Below are positions 25,401 to 37,400 of a DNA stretch of 64,000 nucleotides, in pieces. Origin of the DNA: Stichopus chloronotus (Eukaryota > Echinodermata > Holothuroidea > Aspidochirotida > Stichopodidae); contig CM037838.1 in assembly GCA_021234535.1 (NCBI GenBank), forward strand, positions 8,867,506 through 8,931,505. Direction: 5' to 3'. Positions within the stretch are counted from its first letter, which is position 1. The number at the start of each line of letters is the position of its first letter. A model generated the notes under the pieces. That model was given only the letters and a program-made list of their open reading frames with translations, did not search any database and was not told the DNA's origin. Made by a program: the position numbers and the translations under genes.

Positions 25401-28400
25401 CTGTTCTAGCACTTAAGGTAACTTTACTCACAACATGTAACTATGGTAAAGATTAAAACGTAATCACAAAGAACACAAGAGAAAGCATCAACACCAAAAT
25501 GCAAATTCAGTTTTCTTTAATAATCAGGAAATTTTTTTTTCTCATACATTTTTCTTATCTAATTTGTATGCATGTAGAGTGCTAAGGAGGAATTTGATAG
25601 ACAAAGGGTCAAATGATAGGATGGACTAGTGAAAAGTCTGCAACATACTGGAGAAACTTTCATAGTGATTGACTGAAAAGTATCGACTACAACAAGGCCT
25701 TTCATGTAAGGAAATAGAAAAGGAAATAGCAAAAACATAAAACAAGAATGGAAAAACACTCACTGGCAGATGAAAGTCCCTTTCGGTATATCGTGAGTGG
25801 TCCTAACACCCCAGCCCATCATTGGTGTACGGAACAGCTGCAGGTGGGCCTTGATTCCGTTTTGGACCACCCTGTTGCGGCAGGTCCGCCAGCAGTTACA
25901 GGCCCTACCGCATTCAAATATCAATGGGGGCTCCTGGTAGTTGAAGTCCTCTGCCAACTGGCCTTCCTGTCAAGAGGAGAGGATAGGAGCAGAGTGAATA
26001 GATGGAGCAATCTCTACAATGACAATAGTAATTGCAGCTGGGATTTATATTCACTTCATTTTTTTTGTACCAAATTCCATCACATGACTGACGAACTCGG
26101 AGGTCAGGTCACCAACCATTGGAGTTGCTGTAAATACCCTAGAAGTAAGATTTCATTACTAGTTTTTCCAAGCATTCAGGCTGATGGACTCATGAAACGG
26201 ACCAAAAGAGATCTTTGAGACAGTAAAGGTTTCAAGCTGTGTCCGTGACAGGGAGAATAAGTAACCATGGAACTCTCTGAGCCATAGCATGATTTAATAA
26301 TCCGGGCTATGGCACGATAATAGAGATCTGAGCCACAGAATGTTATAACAGTATGAGCAATGGCATGATTTAATTTTATGAACCATGACATGATATAATT
26401 TGAGTCATAGCACGATTAAATAATCCAAGCGATAGCATACAATAAATTCAATTATGGCATGATAAAATAATTCCAGTCATAGCACGATTTAATAATCCGA
26501 GCCATGGCGTGCAGTAACATTCCGAGCTACAGCATAACTTCAGTACTTCAAGCTATGGCATGATATAATGATACAATCTATACCATGGTTTAATGAATAT
26601 GATCTATGGCATCACATCTAATTAAAGGCATACCATGATTTCATACCATCAACTATATCGTGATTTAATCTGCAGTTAAAGCATGAATTAGTCATCCGAG
26701 CCATTACATCATATCATCAACTGGAGGGTAGCAGGGTCTAATCATACGAACACCCTACCATGACTCAATGATCTGAGCAATAGCATAATTTAGTAGTCCA
26801 CGCTATGACATGACATAATGATACAACCCATACTGCGGTTTTATTGATCTGAGCTATAGCATGATGTAATAATACAAGTTATAGCATGACTTAATTATCT
26901 CAGCTATAACATGATCTAATCTGAGGTTAAGGCATAATTAGACATCTGTGCCATGACATGATTTAATTATCTGTTTCATGGCATAATTTAGTGATCTGAG
27001 CCATAGCATGATTTAATGATTTGATTTTCAGCATGATTTAATGATCTGAGTTATGCACCAGTGAGTAATCTGTATCATGGCATGATTTAATAATCTGATC
27101 CGTAGCATGATGTAATAATAAGAGCCATAGCATAACTTAATTTAACAATCCAAACCATTGCATCATATAATAATTGGAGGCATTGATCTGAGCTGCAGGA
27201 AATGTAATAATAAAAGCGACGACATGATTTAATTATCCGAGCGACTGCATGATTAAATAATTCGTGTCAAAGCATGATTTAATAACCTGAGCGATAACAT
27301 GATTTAATAATCAGAGGTGTGGCATGATTCAATAATCCAAACTATAACATGATCTAGTAATCTGAGCCACTGCACAATTCAATATTCAGAGCCATTCCTT
27401 GATTGACTAATCTGTGGCATGGCATGATTTAATAACCAGATAAACAGCATGATTTAATAATTCCAGCCACAGCATGGCATTTATGACAAGAGTCATGGCA
27501 TAGTAAAATAATTTGAACTATAAAATCTTATAACATAAAAAAAAAGTCCAGCATGACAGATTCGATTCTTCACAGAAAATAGGAAGGAAAACAAATCCAA
27601 AACTTGACAACAGACTGAAATGTTAGGAAGGAGATAAGAATTTAAAGAGAAAAAACTCATCACTCCAGACAGTTTCAACTCTCCCAAGCACTTAGCCCTA
27701 GTCCCTTCTACAGCCTGTCTAAAAGTTTTGTGTAATCAAAACAATGTATCCCTGTGCATGCTGTGTAATACGAGCTACTGTTCATATATGAATTTGTTGT
27801 CAACCAAAGGGCAGAACCAGTCGTGAATTTTGCCATCTCCGAGCCAAAAATATAGCTTGGGGTGAGTGATGAGAGACTGCCCTTAATATTTAAGTTTAGC
27901 AACTAGCGCCCTCTACGTGCAAAGAGTGGAGAGAAATTGACTTCTGTCAAAACATCAACTTGAGAATCGGACTCAGACTCCCAAAGTCTGACTTACCGGG
28001 CTATACCAGCATCGGACACTGCTCTGACCACAAGGACAAGAATCTGTAGAGCAATCGTTTTCACATCGGCATCCCTGTCAGGAGAAAAAAGGAGAGAGTG
28101 GAACAAGTTCATGTAAAGCTATGACGATCATGTTTAAGTCGTTCTCGTATCGAATCATTGCATGCTCAATCTTCAACTGCATGGCACATTCACTCATAAA
28201 TTTGTAAACCATGGGGAATTTTCAGTTTCAAATTTACTTCTCGAGATATTCTTCCACGAAAGTTGGAAGTGTGACATAGGAGGGAAGTACAAACGACAGC
28301 ACACCAAGGACATCACAGATGAATTCCACTACAAAGGGACAGCTGCAGGGTTGAAGAAACAACACTCTGAAAACTTTTGGGTTTGACTTTGTGAATGAGA

Positions 28401-31400
28401 ATTGTCTCAACAAAAACACTGAATGCAACCGAATCATTTTTAACTCACGACGGCAATTCATCAAAGTGATTACAATCAATAGTTGTTATTGCTCCACCCC
28501 TTTGTCTTCCAAAGAAGGAGGAGCCGAGAGAACGGATGTAAAACAAGAAAGATTTGCTATCTACGACAAGGAAATTAACAGTTTCTCTTCACCAGTGAGT
28601 AAGGATATTTACTACTGATGACCATACTAAGACCTCCATGCTGCATTGTGAAGTGTCGTATCTATTGATCCATGGATCTTGCTAGTATCTCTCTTTCTCT
28701 CTCTAGTATTTATTGAGTATGGGAATGTAAGCTAACTTTTCCTTTCAAAATAAGTAATAAAAAGAGAGACAATCGCACACCGACTTCCGCGGACGGAAAT
28801 GCTCCACATCTGAATTCAACCGTTGCGCAGTCATGTCTTAACTTTTCTGGGGAAAAAATTTTCGTAACAAGCAGCCGCACTCATCCTCGAATGCAGTCTG
28901 ACTCTTTTATCTCTGCTTTGGATGCCTTGCTCTGTAATCACAGCGTGAATGCTCGGTTTAATGAGCTCTGTGTAATTTGTGAGTCACCCAGGTTTCGGGA
29001 GACTTTCATCTCTCCGAACACCCGAAGGGTTTGAAAAACTTCAAAGCTTTACATCGGATGACTTTTCATCACATGAGTATCGCAATGTCATTTACTTTCG
29101 ATGCAACCGGGCAATCTGGAGTGGTCTCATGCTGGGAATGGGCTCTGTGAGTCACGGTCACGTGATTATATACAAAAAAAACCCTAAAGGCATGGATTAA
29201 AAAAATATGTATTTGTTTCTTTAGAGACTTATGTACAATAGATGATGAGAAGTATATGCACGTAACCATTGCGACGAGGAGAGAGCATCATCACATCTTT
29301 TTAAATATTTGAGACGCATCAGCCTGAAGTGGTCGATTACTGAGAAATGGATGTGCAGTAATCCTTGTCTGATGCACAAATCAACTCGTTAAACAAGCTG
29401 ATAATTGAGCCGCTGATTACGGTATATCAATCTCGTTGTGAAAATTAATGAATATAATGACTTCACCAACTGTGTGCTCCCATGGAAACTGTGTTCACTT
29501 TTTCGTGATATGCTTCAAAGCCAGCTGTACTTTTCTACAGATTGTTGCAATTTTGAGAATGACAAGCGCCATTCACTTGAGAGCCAGACAATACGCAGAA
29601 TACATCCTCATACACATGTGAGAGGAATATCGCTTTCGAGGGTATTGCCAGGCAGTCTCTGGCGGAACTCGTTTCTAGACTGCGATGTCTAACGTCAGAA
29701 ACAATGACGAGGCTATTCTGCTATAAGACTGGCACCTGTCTACAACATTTAACATACACCAGAGAGCCCTCAAAAAGAGTCGCTGACAGGATGATTCTAA
29801 GCCTACATCACTCAGACATATGCGAATCGAAGTAAAAGAGGCTGTGAGGTGCATCACTGTATTCATGCTTAGCATTTACAGCACCATCTGATGGTTAGCT
29901 TGTAATGTAATTCTTACACCTGATGCATACAGATCAAATGGTAGTGAGAGCACGGATAATGGCATTACGCTAAGCTTTCACAAGTTATGAGACTTTCGAA
30001 CAGTAAGGCCCCAGACAGCCTACAACTATTTCAAGTTTGCAATTAAAGGGCAATAGAATTAGGATTGCAAGAAGTTTTAAAAATGAAAGGACTTCTCGAT
30101 GGTTAGGCTTGCACCTGTCTCAAAACACCAGAAAAGTGCAACTCAAAGGTTGACTAAAGGGCTGCATAATGATGAATCACTTTACACTTTACCGATAGCA
30201 GGAATCGAATTTCCGACGGTTACGCCTGCAGCAGCCCGCACGCCCGTGACCGACGAACATCATATTCGCGATAACGAGATGGCATTACCTGCATGGGTTT
30301 GATGCTGCGATCAATGTCCAGTTGAGAGGTCTCGCAGTTGTCTGCCACGTAAAGGAAGTTTTTCGGCAATGGCTGGTCGTCGATGGAATTGATGACAGGA
30401 ATGGGAATGTTTTCTCGACCACGACAGATGTCCCTGCAAAAAGAGAAACAAGAAAACCAGACACATTGACGTATGTGTATGATTCCCATCGGTTCCCAGG
30501 TTCCCGACAGACGATCGCAGAACGCACTTCTGAAATTGCCACACGGATCCAAAGTTTCAATATTAAATGTCATGGGACGTGTGACAAAAAAAAAAAAAAG
30601 ACAAATGTTTGTTTTCCTCAAAGGTTGGGGTTTTTTTCACGTTCCATAAAATGAAATACACTACCTAGAAACTATATTGCTGTTTACTTTGTTTAGTATT
30701 CTCAACTGACATGATGTAATAGGAATAGAAAATTACAACTTACAGAAGTGAAACAATTATGAAAACCAATCATTGCATAATCATTGCATCATTCATTGAA
30801 CAACAGTCAGCATGTACGCCTTACTAGGAACACTTTGTTGTCATCCAGTTAAATAAGATACATGTTGTTATGTTAATGTGCCATTCAGTGTTGTATTCTG
30901 ATTTCACAACAAAAAACAGTTACCCAGCTACCCAACCAGTCACGAAATGTGCGTACCCAGGTCTGAGCTTTTGGACTCAAATCAAATGCTGAGTTCAAAC
31001 ATCTTTTGACAAAGAGTGATGCTGGGGCTTAGCTCAAGTTGAATGAAGACAACCATACTAATCACGCAATCAATTCACCGTGGCAATGAAACAGTTCAAT
31101 GATACAGAATGTTTTTGCGTCGATAATTCGGGTGAATAAAGTTAAATTGAGCATAACTGATACAATACACAACCATGCTCTAGGGATGATGTGACTTTTA
31201 CATAAGTGTGCAACCAAGTATTCAACAGTAAAGAAAAGGGGAGGGAAGGGGGGGGGGGGAGTTTCTAGGAACAATATACTGTATAATTAAACTACCAAAC
31301 AGAAAAGACGTCTTCAGGATGAGACAATTGTATCTATAGTTAGCAAGTGCTCAAGTTGTGATGATTATATCAAACATACATGGCAAGTTCTCAAGTTCAG

Positions 31401-34400
31401 AAAGTTGTATTAAATACAAAAACAGCACTAAATATAAAATATATGTGGCGGTATGTGTCCATGTTCAGGCAACATTATTAACTGTGGGGCAAGAGTTCTC
31501 AAGTCGAGACAAAATTTATAAAGTATATGTGGTATTAATATGTATTAACATTTGGCAGGAGTTTAATTTTAAACAACTGCGTTCAATATATCTAGTACAC
31601 GCTCCATCTTAGACCACTGTATGAAGTACAGAAGTGTTCCTATTGAGATAACAGTTACATGTGATGAACGTTCAAGTTGGGACAACTGTTTGAATCACAT
31701 GTAGCAAGCAGTCCCTGCCAAGAAAACGGTATTCATATGTGGCAAGTCTTCAAGTTGAGACAGTTGTATTACCTCTATGTTGTATTAAAGTGAAAATGCA
31801 AGGTTTTCAAAATAGTCAATCCTTAAAACTTAGATTCAAAATATGTCAGATGAAATCAAGATAAAATGGCCAAGTGACTTGCAGCATCTGGTCTCTCCCT
31901 GTCCTCTTTGCTCAATTTAAAACTCATTACATCAAACGCTGTCTCTCGTTTTTGTGGGACTACGATCAGAAATTTTCAAACACATGTTACGGATTAAAGA
32001 AGTTCTCATCTCAAACCCGGTACAGACATTTCGGAGATGTTTCCGAGAACACAAGTCCATTGATCACACTGTAAGTCTTCACCCTTCAAGGCATCAACGA
32101 ACGGTTCAAAGTTTGTTCAAAGCAGAGGTTTACATACTTAACACCCCCCACCACCACCACTCCATCATTTGTCCCCTTAAGTTTCAAGAGAGCCTGTCTG
32201 AAATGGGACTGGTATCTTTAGAGCAGCTGAGTAGCTACTCTTTCCTTCCAGTGATGGCAATGATCACCGTGGAAGAAAGATACCTTATCTGCGTCAAGCT
32301 CACCTGGACAGTATCCTCTCCGTTCGTAGATTCCTCTTCTGGACGTAGATGTTGATCCGTAGATTGGCTTCCATGGCCATCCAAACGTCAGATTTGTTGA
32401 CGGCACAGTCCAGGGGAGTTTCGCCTTCTTTGTTGCAGATGGTTACATCGGCCTTTCTCATCAGTAATTGTCTGTGAATTCCAGAACCAAAATGTTTCAC
32501 TTTTCAAGCAAAGGGAGAAATTATGCATTGCACAAAATAATAAATGCTGCAGCAATGCAAAGTCACATATTACCATTTTTGGGGCAAAAGTTATCTACAA
32601 ATTCACAAAGACGTTAATCAAAGCATATAAATGCAACATATCTATGATGCATCACCCGCCGATGCTAATAACTACCTGGTAACATGTAAACTCATCCAGG
32701 AGAGGTGAAACTTACGTGACACATCCCAGGTTATTTTCTCGAGCTGCGACATGCCTACAAAATGAAAAGAATGAGAGCGAGAGAAAGAGAAAAAGAGATG
32801 TTACTATGACAACAAAGCAACCTACAGTGATTAACAGATAAGTCTGATGCAGGGTGTGGACAGGCAAATGAATCCATTATGGCCCATACAGGGCACTATT
32901 GACGGGGACTTGCGAGCAGTCAAATTGCTGGCAGTTTAGATATGGGTTGATCTATCGACAGGGAGGAACATTGTTTCTCCATTAACTCTGCCTTTGCATC
33001 GATGGCTCCCATTTGCCATCAGTCACCGCGACGATGATTGCAGACTAACCCCCGTGTTTGTGTGAGAAAACCTGCTGACAATTCAATAACACATGTGGGC
33101 TCTCTCAGTCAGTCGATCATGCATACTGAATGCGTAATGCAACCTGCTGAACGAATCGTTACAAATGTCATTACCGACGTATTGAACACTCAAAATTGGG
33201 TGCCACTTGCCAGATGAATAAACATTCGTGGGGAGAGATCTGAGAAAGCCACGTCACAGAACCACGTCTGGCGTAATGATTAACCAAATTAATCTTGCCA
33301 TCTTCCATGACGTACTATATCTGAATTGTCCTTGCTTACACACTTCATTACAATTATTCTTATAATTATTATACTTTGGTTTTTCTTTATTCTTTGTCTT
33401 TTGATCTCTTGGCTCTTTTCTTTTTGTCATTTGAAATGCCTTTTTTTTTAAAAGACAGTCGGATGTTTTTTTTTTCCTCATCCATTCCGACACAAATCTG
33501 CTTCTGTTCTCATTCTCAGATTTAATTTTTCCCTTCCTGTAAAAGTTGAAATACTCATCAGAGACCCTCCCCAATCGGTCTTTTCTATTATAATGTTGCC
33601 ATCTGGATACAATGGAAAGGATAATCCAAACCATCATTTCCTGCAAAAGTTACAAGACTCATCAAAGGACCTTCAATATCGTTATCATTTGTACACAGTG
33701 GATAAAGTCCAGGCCATTGTGAATTTTTTGACTCGTCACATGAGGTACAGGAGTCTGCCTTCTGTTGATGAGAATGCTGAACACAAACAAATTTCAAGTC
33801 CAAAAGAACACCACCTCGAGCAGAAAACATTCGGTTCTGGAAGGTCGACAACCATTTTTAGGACAAACTGAAAGAAGACACAGCTTCTACCAACAGTAGC
33901 GACAAGATATTCTTCCCTGCTGACTTAACTAGGAACTTGTACAAAATGAAACACAAGAAAAATGACACATGTACTCACAGAGAACATCACAAAATTGTGC
34001 AAGCTAGCAAACCAGCACATTCGTGCTGACATCAACACCGAATTCAATGCAATAGCCAACCAACACTTTATCACTGACAGAATCAACTAAACACGCCCAG
34101 CTCCAGCCTGCATCGCAGTAATAAGATCACAAGGAAAACTTTGAGCACAACATTAAATGAAGACTAGTCAATCCCACCAGAAGCGGGCTAGGTTAAGTCA
34201 GTAAACAGATGCTGGACAAAACCAACACAAAGATAAGATCAGCAACAGGTGTGAACCAATGACACAACACCACTTTCGTCCATGAATGGTTCATACAGCT
34301 ACTTGACAAAAACGAATTCACATTCATGGTATTTGACATAGTTGCCTTTAACCCATCTATAACAGAAAACCTAACAAAAAAGCCATCACATGGGCAGAAC

Positions 34401-37400
34401 AATACACAAGAATTCGAGAAACTTAAACTGACACCATCTTTAAGGCAAGCAAATCACTTCACAAGAGTAGAAAACCATGGGTGAAAAAAAATGCCAGCAA
34501 CACTTTCGACATAACCCTGGGAAGTTATGACAGAGCAGAGGTTTGTGAGGTGGTTGGTCATTTCATCCTGCACACCCTAGAATCAGAAATGTAGGCTGAA
34601 AGTGTCAGTCTATACAGGGATGACAGCCTCGCTATACCCAGAAGCAAATCAATCGGCCAAACAGACTCACCACAGTGAACTATCTAGATATTAGCATGGA
34701 CTTACCCAATGCTATGCACAAACCACATATGAAACCAAACAACGAACCAGTCTACATCTCAGCCGACTCCAACCATCCACTCGCTATCAAGAAAATATCT
34801 TGCCTGCCAAAGGGAAACATATATCATCCTTATCAAACCATGACGCATTCAAAATAGCTGCTCCTATATACAGCAGAGCCCTACGATCAAGAAACCTCAG
34901 TGAAGCCATGACTTTCACCCCTAACACTGCTTAAGCACCTACGAGACGGAATCGAAACAGGAAAATCACTTGGTACAACCCAACGTATACCAAAACAGTC
35001 AACTCAAAGATCAGCAGACTATTCCTCATTCTAATCAACAAGCTTTTTCCCAGAGGAAGCAAGATCTATAAATTTTTTTACAGAAATACACTCAGACTAA
35101 GTTACAGCTGCCTGAAAGACATGGAATCAATAAATAGGTCACACAACAATGAAATCACCACCAAAGCATCAAACACTGCAGCCCCTGAAAGCTTGCAACT
35201 GCAGGGACAAAACAAGATGCCCCCTGCTGGGAGACCGTCTAGCAGAGACAATAGAGTAAAAAAGCGACGAGATCACTCACGACTACCAGATCAGATCTTA
35301 AATCGACTTATTCTGGGTACCATCTAGAAAATGCTGATACAATCACAAAAAGTCATTCAGCCACAAGAAGCATGCAAAAGAAACAGAACTTTCTGAATAC
35401 ATATAGGATCTGAAAAAAAAAACCCAAAAAACAAAAGGTATGACGTATTGTCAACCACCTTCGAGAGAAAGAACTTGAACCAGCACTAATCAGATCAAAG
35501 CAAGTTATGCATTGAAGAGAATGAGAAAATCATGAGGCTCGGACACAAAACCTACTAAACCGAAGAACCAAACTTTGTCAAAATGTTGCCATAACAACAA
35601 ATACAAAGAAAGATGACCTGCACTACTACACACCCCCTTTAATTGTCTGACCATTGCTAACAGAGCATGAAAATCTGAGTATCAATTAATGAGTCTTTGA
35701 CGCACCAATTGGTAGTCGTTCACCTCTTCTTATTTAGTCTTATCAACAACCTGACGATGGAAGTTGACCTTCCCAAACATGTCGTATTTTTATCACAATT
35801 TTTGTGTACACTGTAAATATATTGATGTTTTCCATCAAATCAGTGGTATGTTGTTTCATTTTATTATATGGATTTGTGCTTCGCAGAACATTCGGAGGTA
35901 TTATCCACGATGTCGCACATAAATACAATGGATTACTATCCATCTCCCAACTTCGAAAGTTGGAAAAGTTACACATCACAGTACGCAAAGCGGAACTGTA
36001 CATTAACTTTCTCAAGAACTGTGACCAGTTTGGTGTTGTTCTATAGCTTTTATGCTTCCACATCCAACATGTGGAGAGGGTCGATATTTTTGCCATCAGG
36101 AAAAGACTACTTCACGGCGCAATTGTAAGGAGAAAGCTACTCTTAATCAACAACTGGACAAAGATACTATTGCTGTTAAGAGCATCATCTCCGGACTGGA
36201 CTGGTACCTTATATCCAGAGGTATCAACCGTAACGCTGAAAAAAACGCGACTCAAATCATTAAGGGATATAAAGAAAAGCTCAAAAGACTCACAAAGAAA
36301 TCCACACTTCCATTTTCAACTGACGAAATTATCAAGAACATGTCCTCTTATCAATTAAATTCTGATGAATTGATGGATATGCATAAACATGGTCTTGATT
36401 TTGCTCTTAAGCCACCCTTCCTAAAGAAATCGGAAGTTCTAACCAGTTTCTAACTCATCAATTTCTAACCAAACAAGTCAAAAACAACACAAGTAAAGCT
36501 ACCCTCAGAACAAACCTAGCTCACCTCCAACTATCTCATCAATTACAAACCATCAACTGCACATCTCAAGAAGTACAGAATTTTGAAGAAGCTAAAAGGC
36601 AATGCAAATATCGTCATCTTAAAACCTGAAAAATGAAACGGTGTAGTCATTATGGATCGACAAACATATGTAGAAGGAATCAGTACCATCATAAATGACG
36701 AAACAAGATTCAAGAGGATAAACTCTGATCCAACTCTACGCAGGGAAGGACAGCTTCAACGCTTTCTAGGACAAGAAAGCTGAATTTCTTCCTCCTTCAC
36801 GAAACACGAGCTCGTCTAGATCTCGAGCTACCCCTTTGATCTGGAAATGAAATGGATCTGATGGATCCAGGGTGGTGTATTACTTACAGAGGGGTGTCTC
36901 CGTGAATGTTGACGGTGTTGACGATGCTCTCCTGAAATGTGTCGTGGTTCATCAGTTCCTCCATCACCTTCTGACTGCCGGAGTACGATGCCCAGTGCAA
37001 AGCGATATTTTGCTCCTGTGAGGTGAGAAGCGGGAGATTTCGGACAGACTGAATCGGAAATGGACCAACTGCGGTGAAATTTTGACATTTTGGTAGCGGT
37101 TTTATGTTCACTCTATGTTCAAACAACTACACCCATCCTCCCCCTTTCATGCAATGAAAAAAAAAAACCTGGTGCTACGAGATTAGACCTACCTTGTCCC
37201 TGATGGTTGGATCTGCTCCATGACTTAGAAGAAAGGATACCATGTCATTGTTCTTGTTGTCTGCAGCCCAGATGATAGGAGTCCATCCCCCGTTATCCTG
37301 TGATAAGAAACGAGATGATAACAGATGCTTAACAACAACAAGTTTTTCACTTAGTGTCAGATGAAGACGACTGACGACGAGACCTTCCCACTGTTTGATG

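Larger units (their letters stand above)
10418..25763 (-). other. Intron between EHMT exons 22 and 21 (15.3 kb)
   Basis: This is the largest intron. It carries a GA microsatellite, dispersed repeat copies, a composite repeat tract with a hairpin (18.0-19.35 kb), a 400-bp purine tract, a 21-bp minisatellite and a 272-bp tandem duplication, each listed separately. Open frames of 111-115 codons at 16294-16641 and 20328-20663 have no recognisable domain. I found no nested gene. Confidence 0.75.
25967..27996 (-). other. Intron between EHMT exons 21 and 20
   Basis: The intron holds the 25-bp minisatellite (26.27-27.52 kb) and one copy of dispersed repeat C (27.65-27.89 kb). Nothing else is recognisable. 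Confidence 0.8.
32755..36887 (-). other. Intron between EHMT exons 17 and 16 (4.1 kb)
   Basis: Most of this intron (about 33.6-36.8 kb) is decayed reverse-transcriptase retroelement sequence in the opposite orientation to EHMT. The rest, 32755-33590, shows nothing recognisable. Confidence 0.8.
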
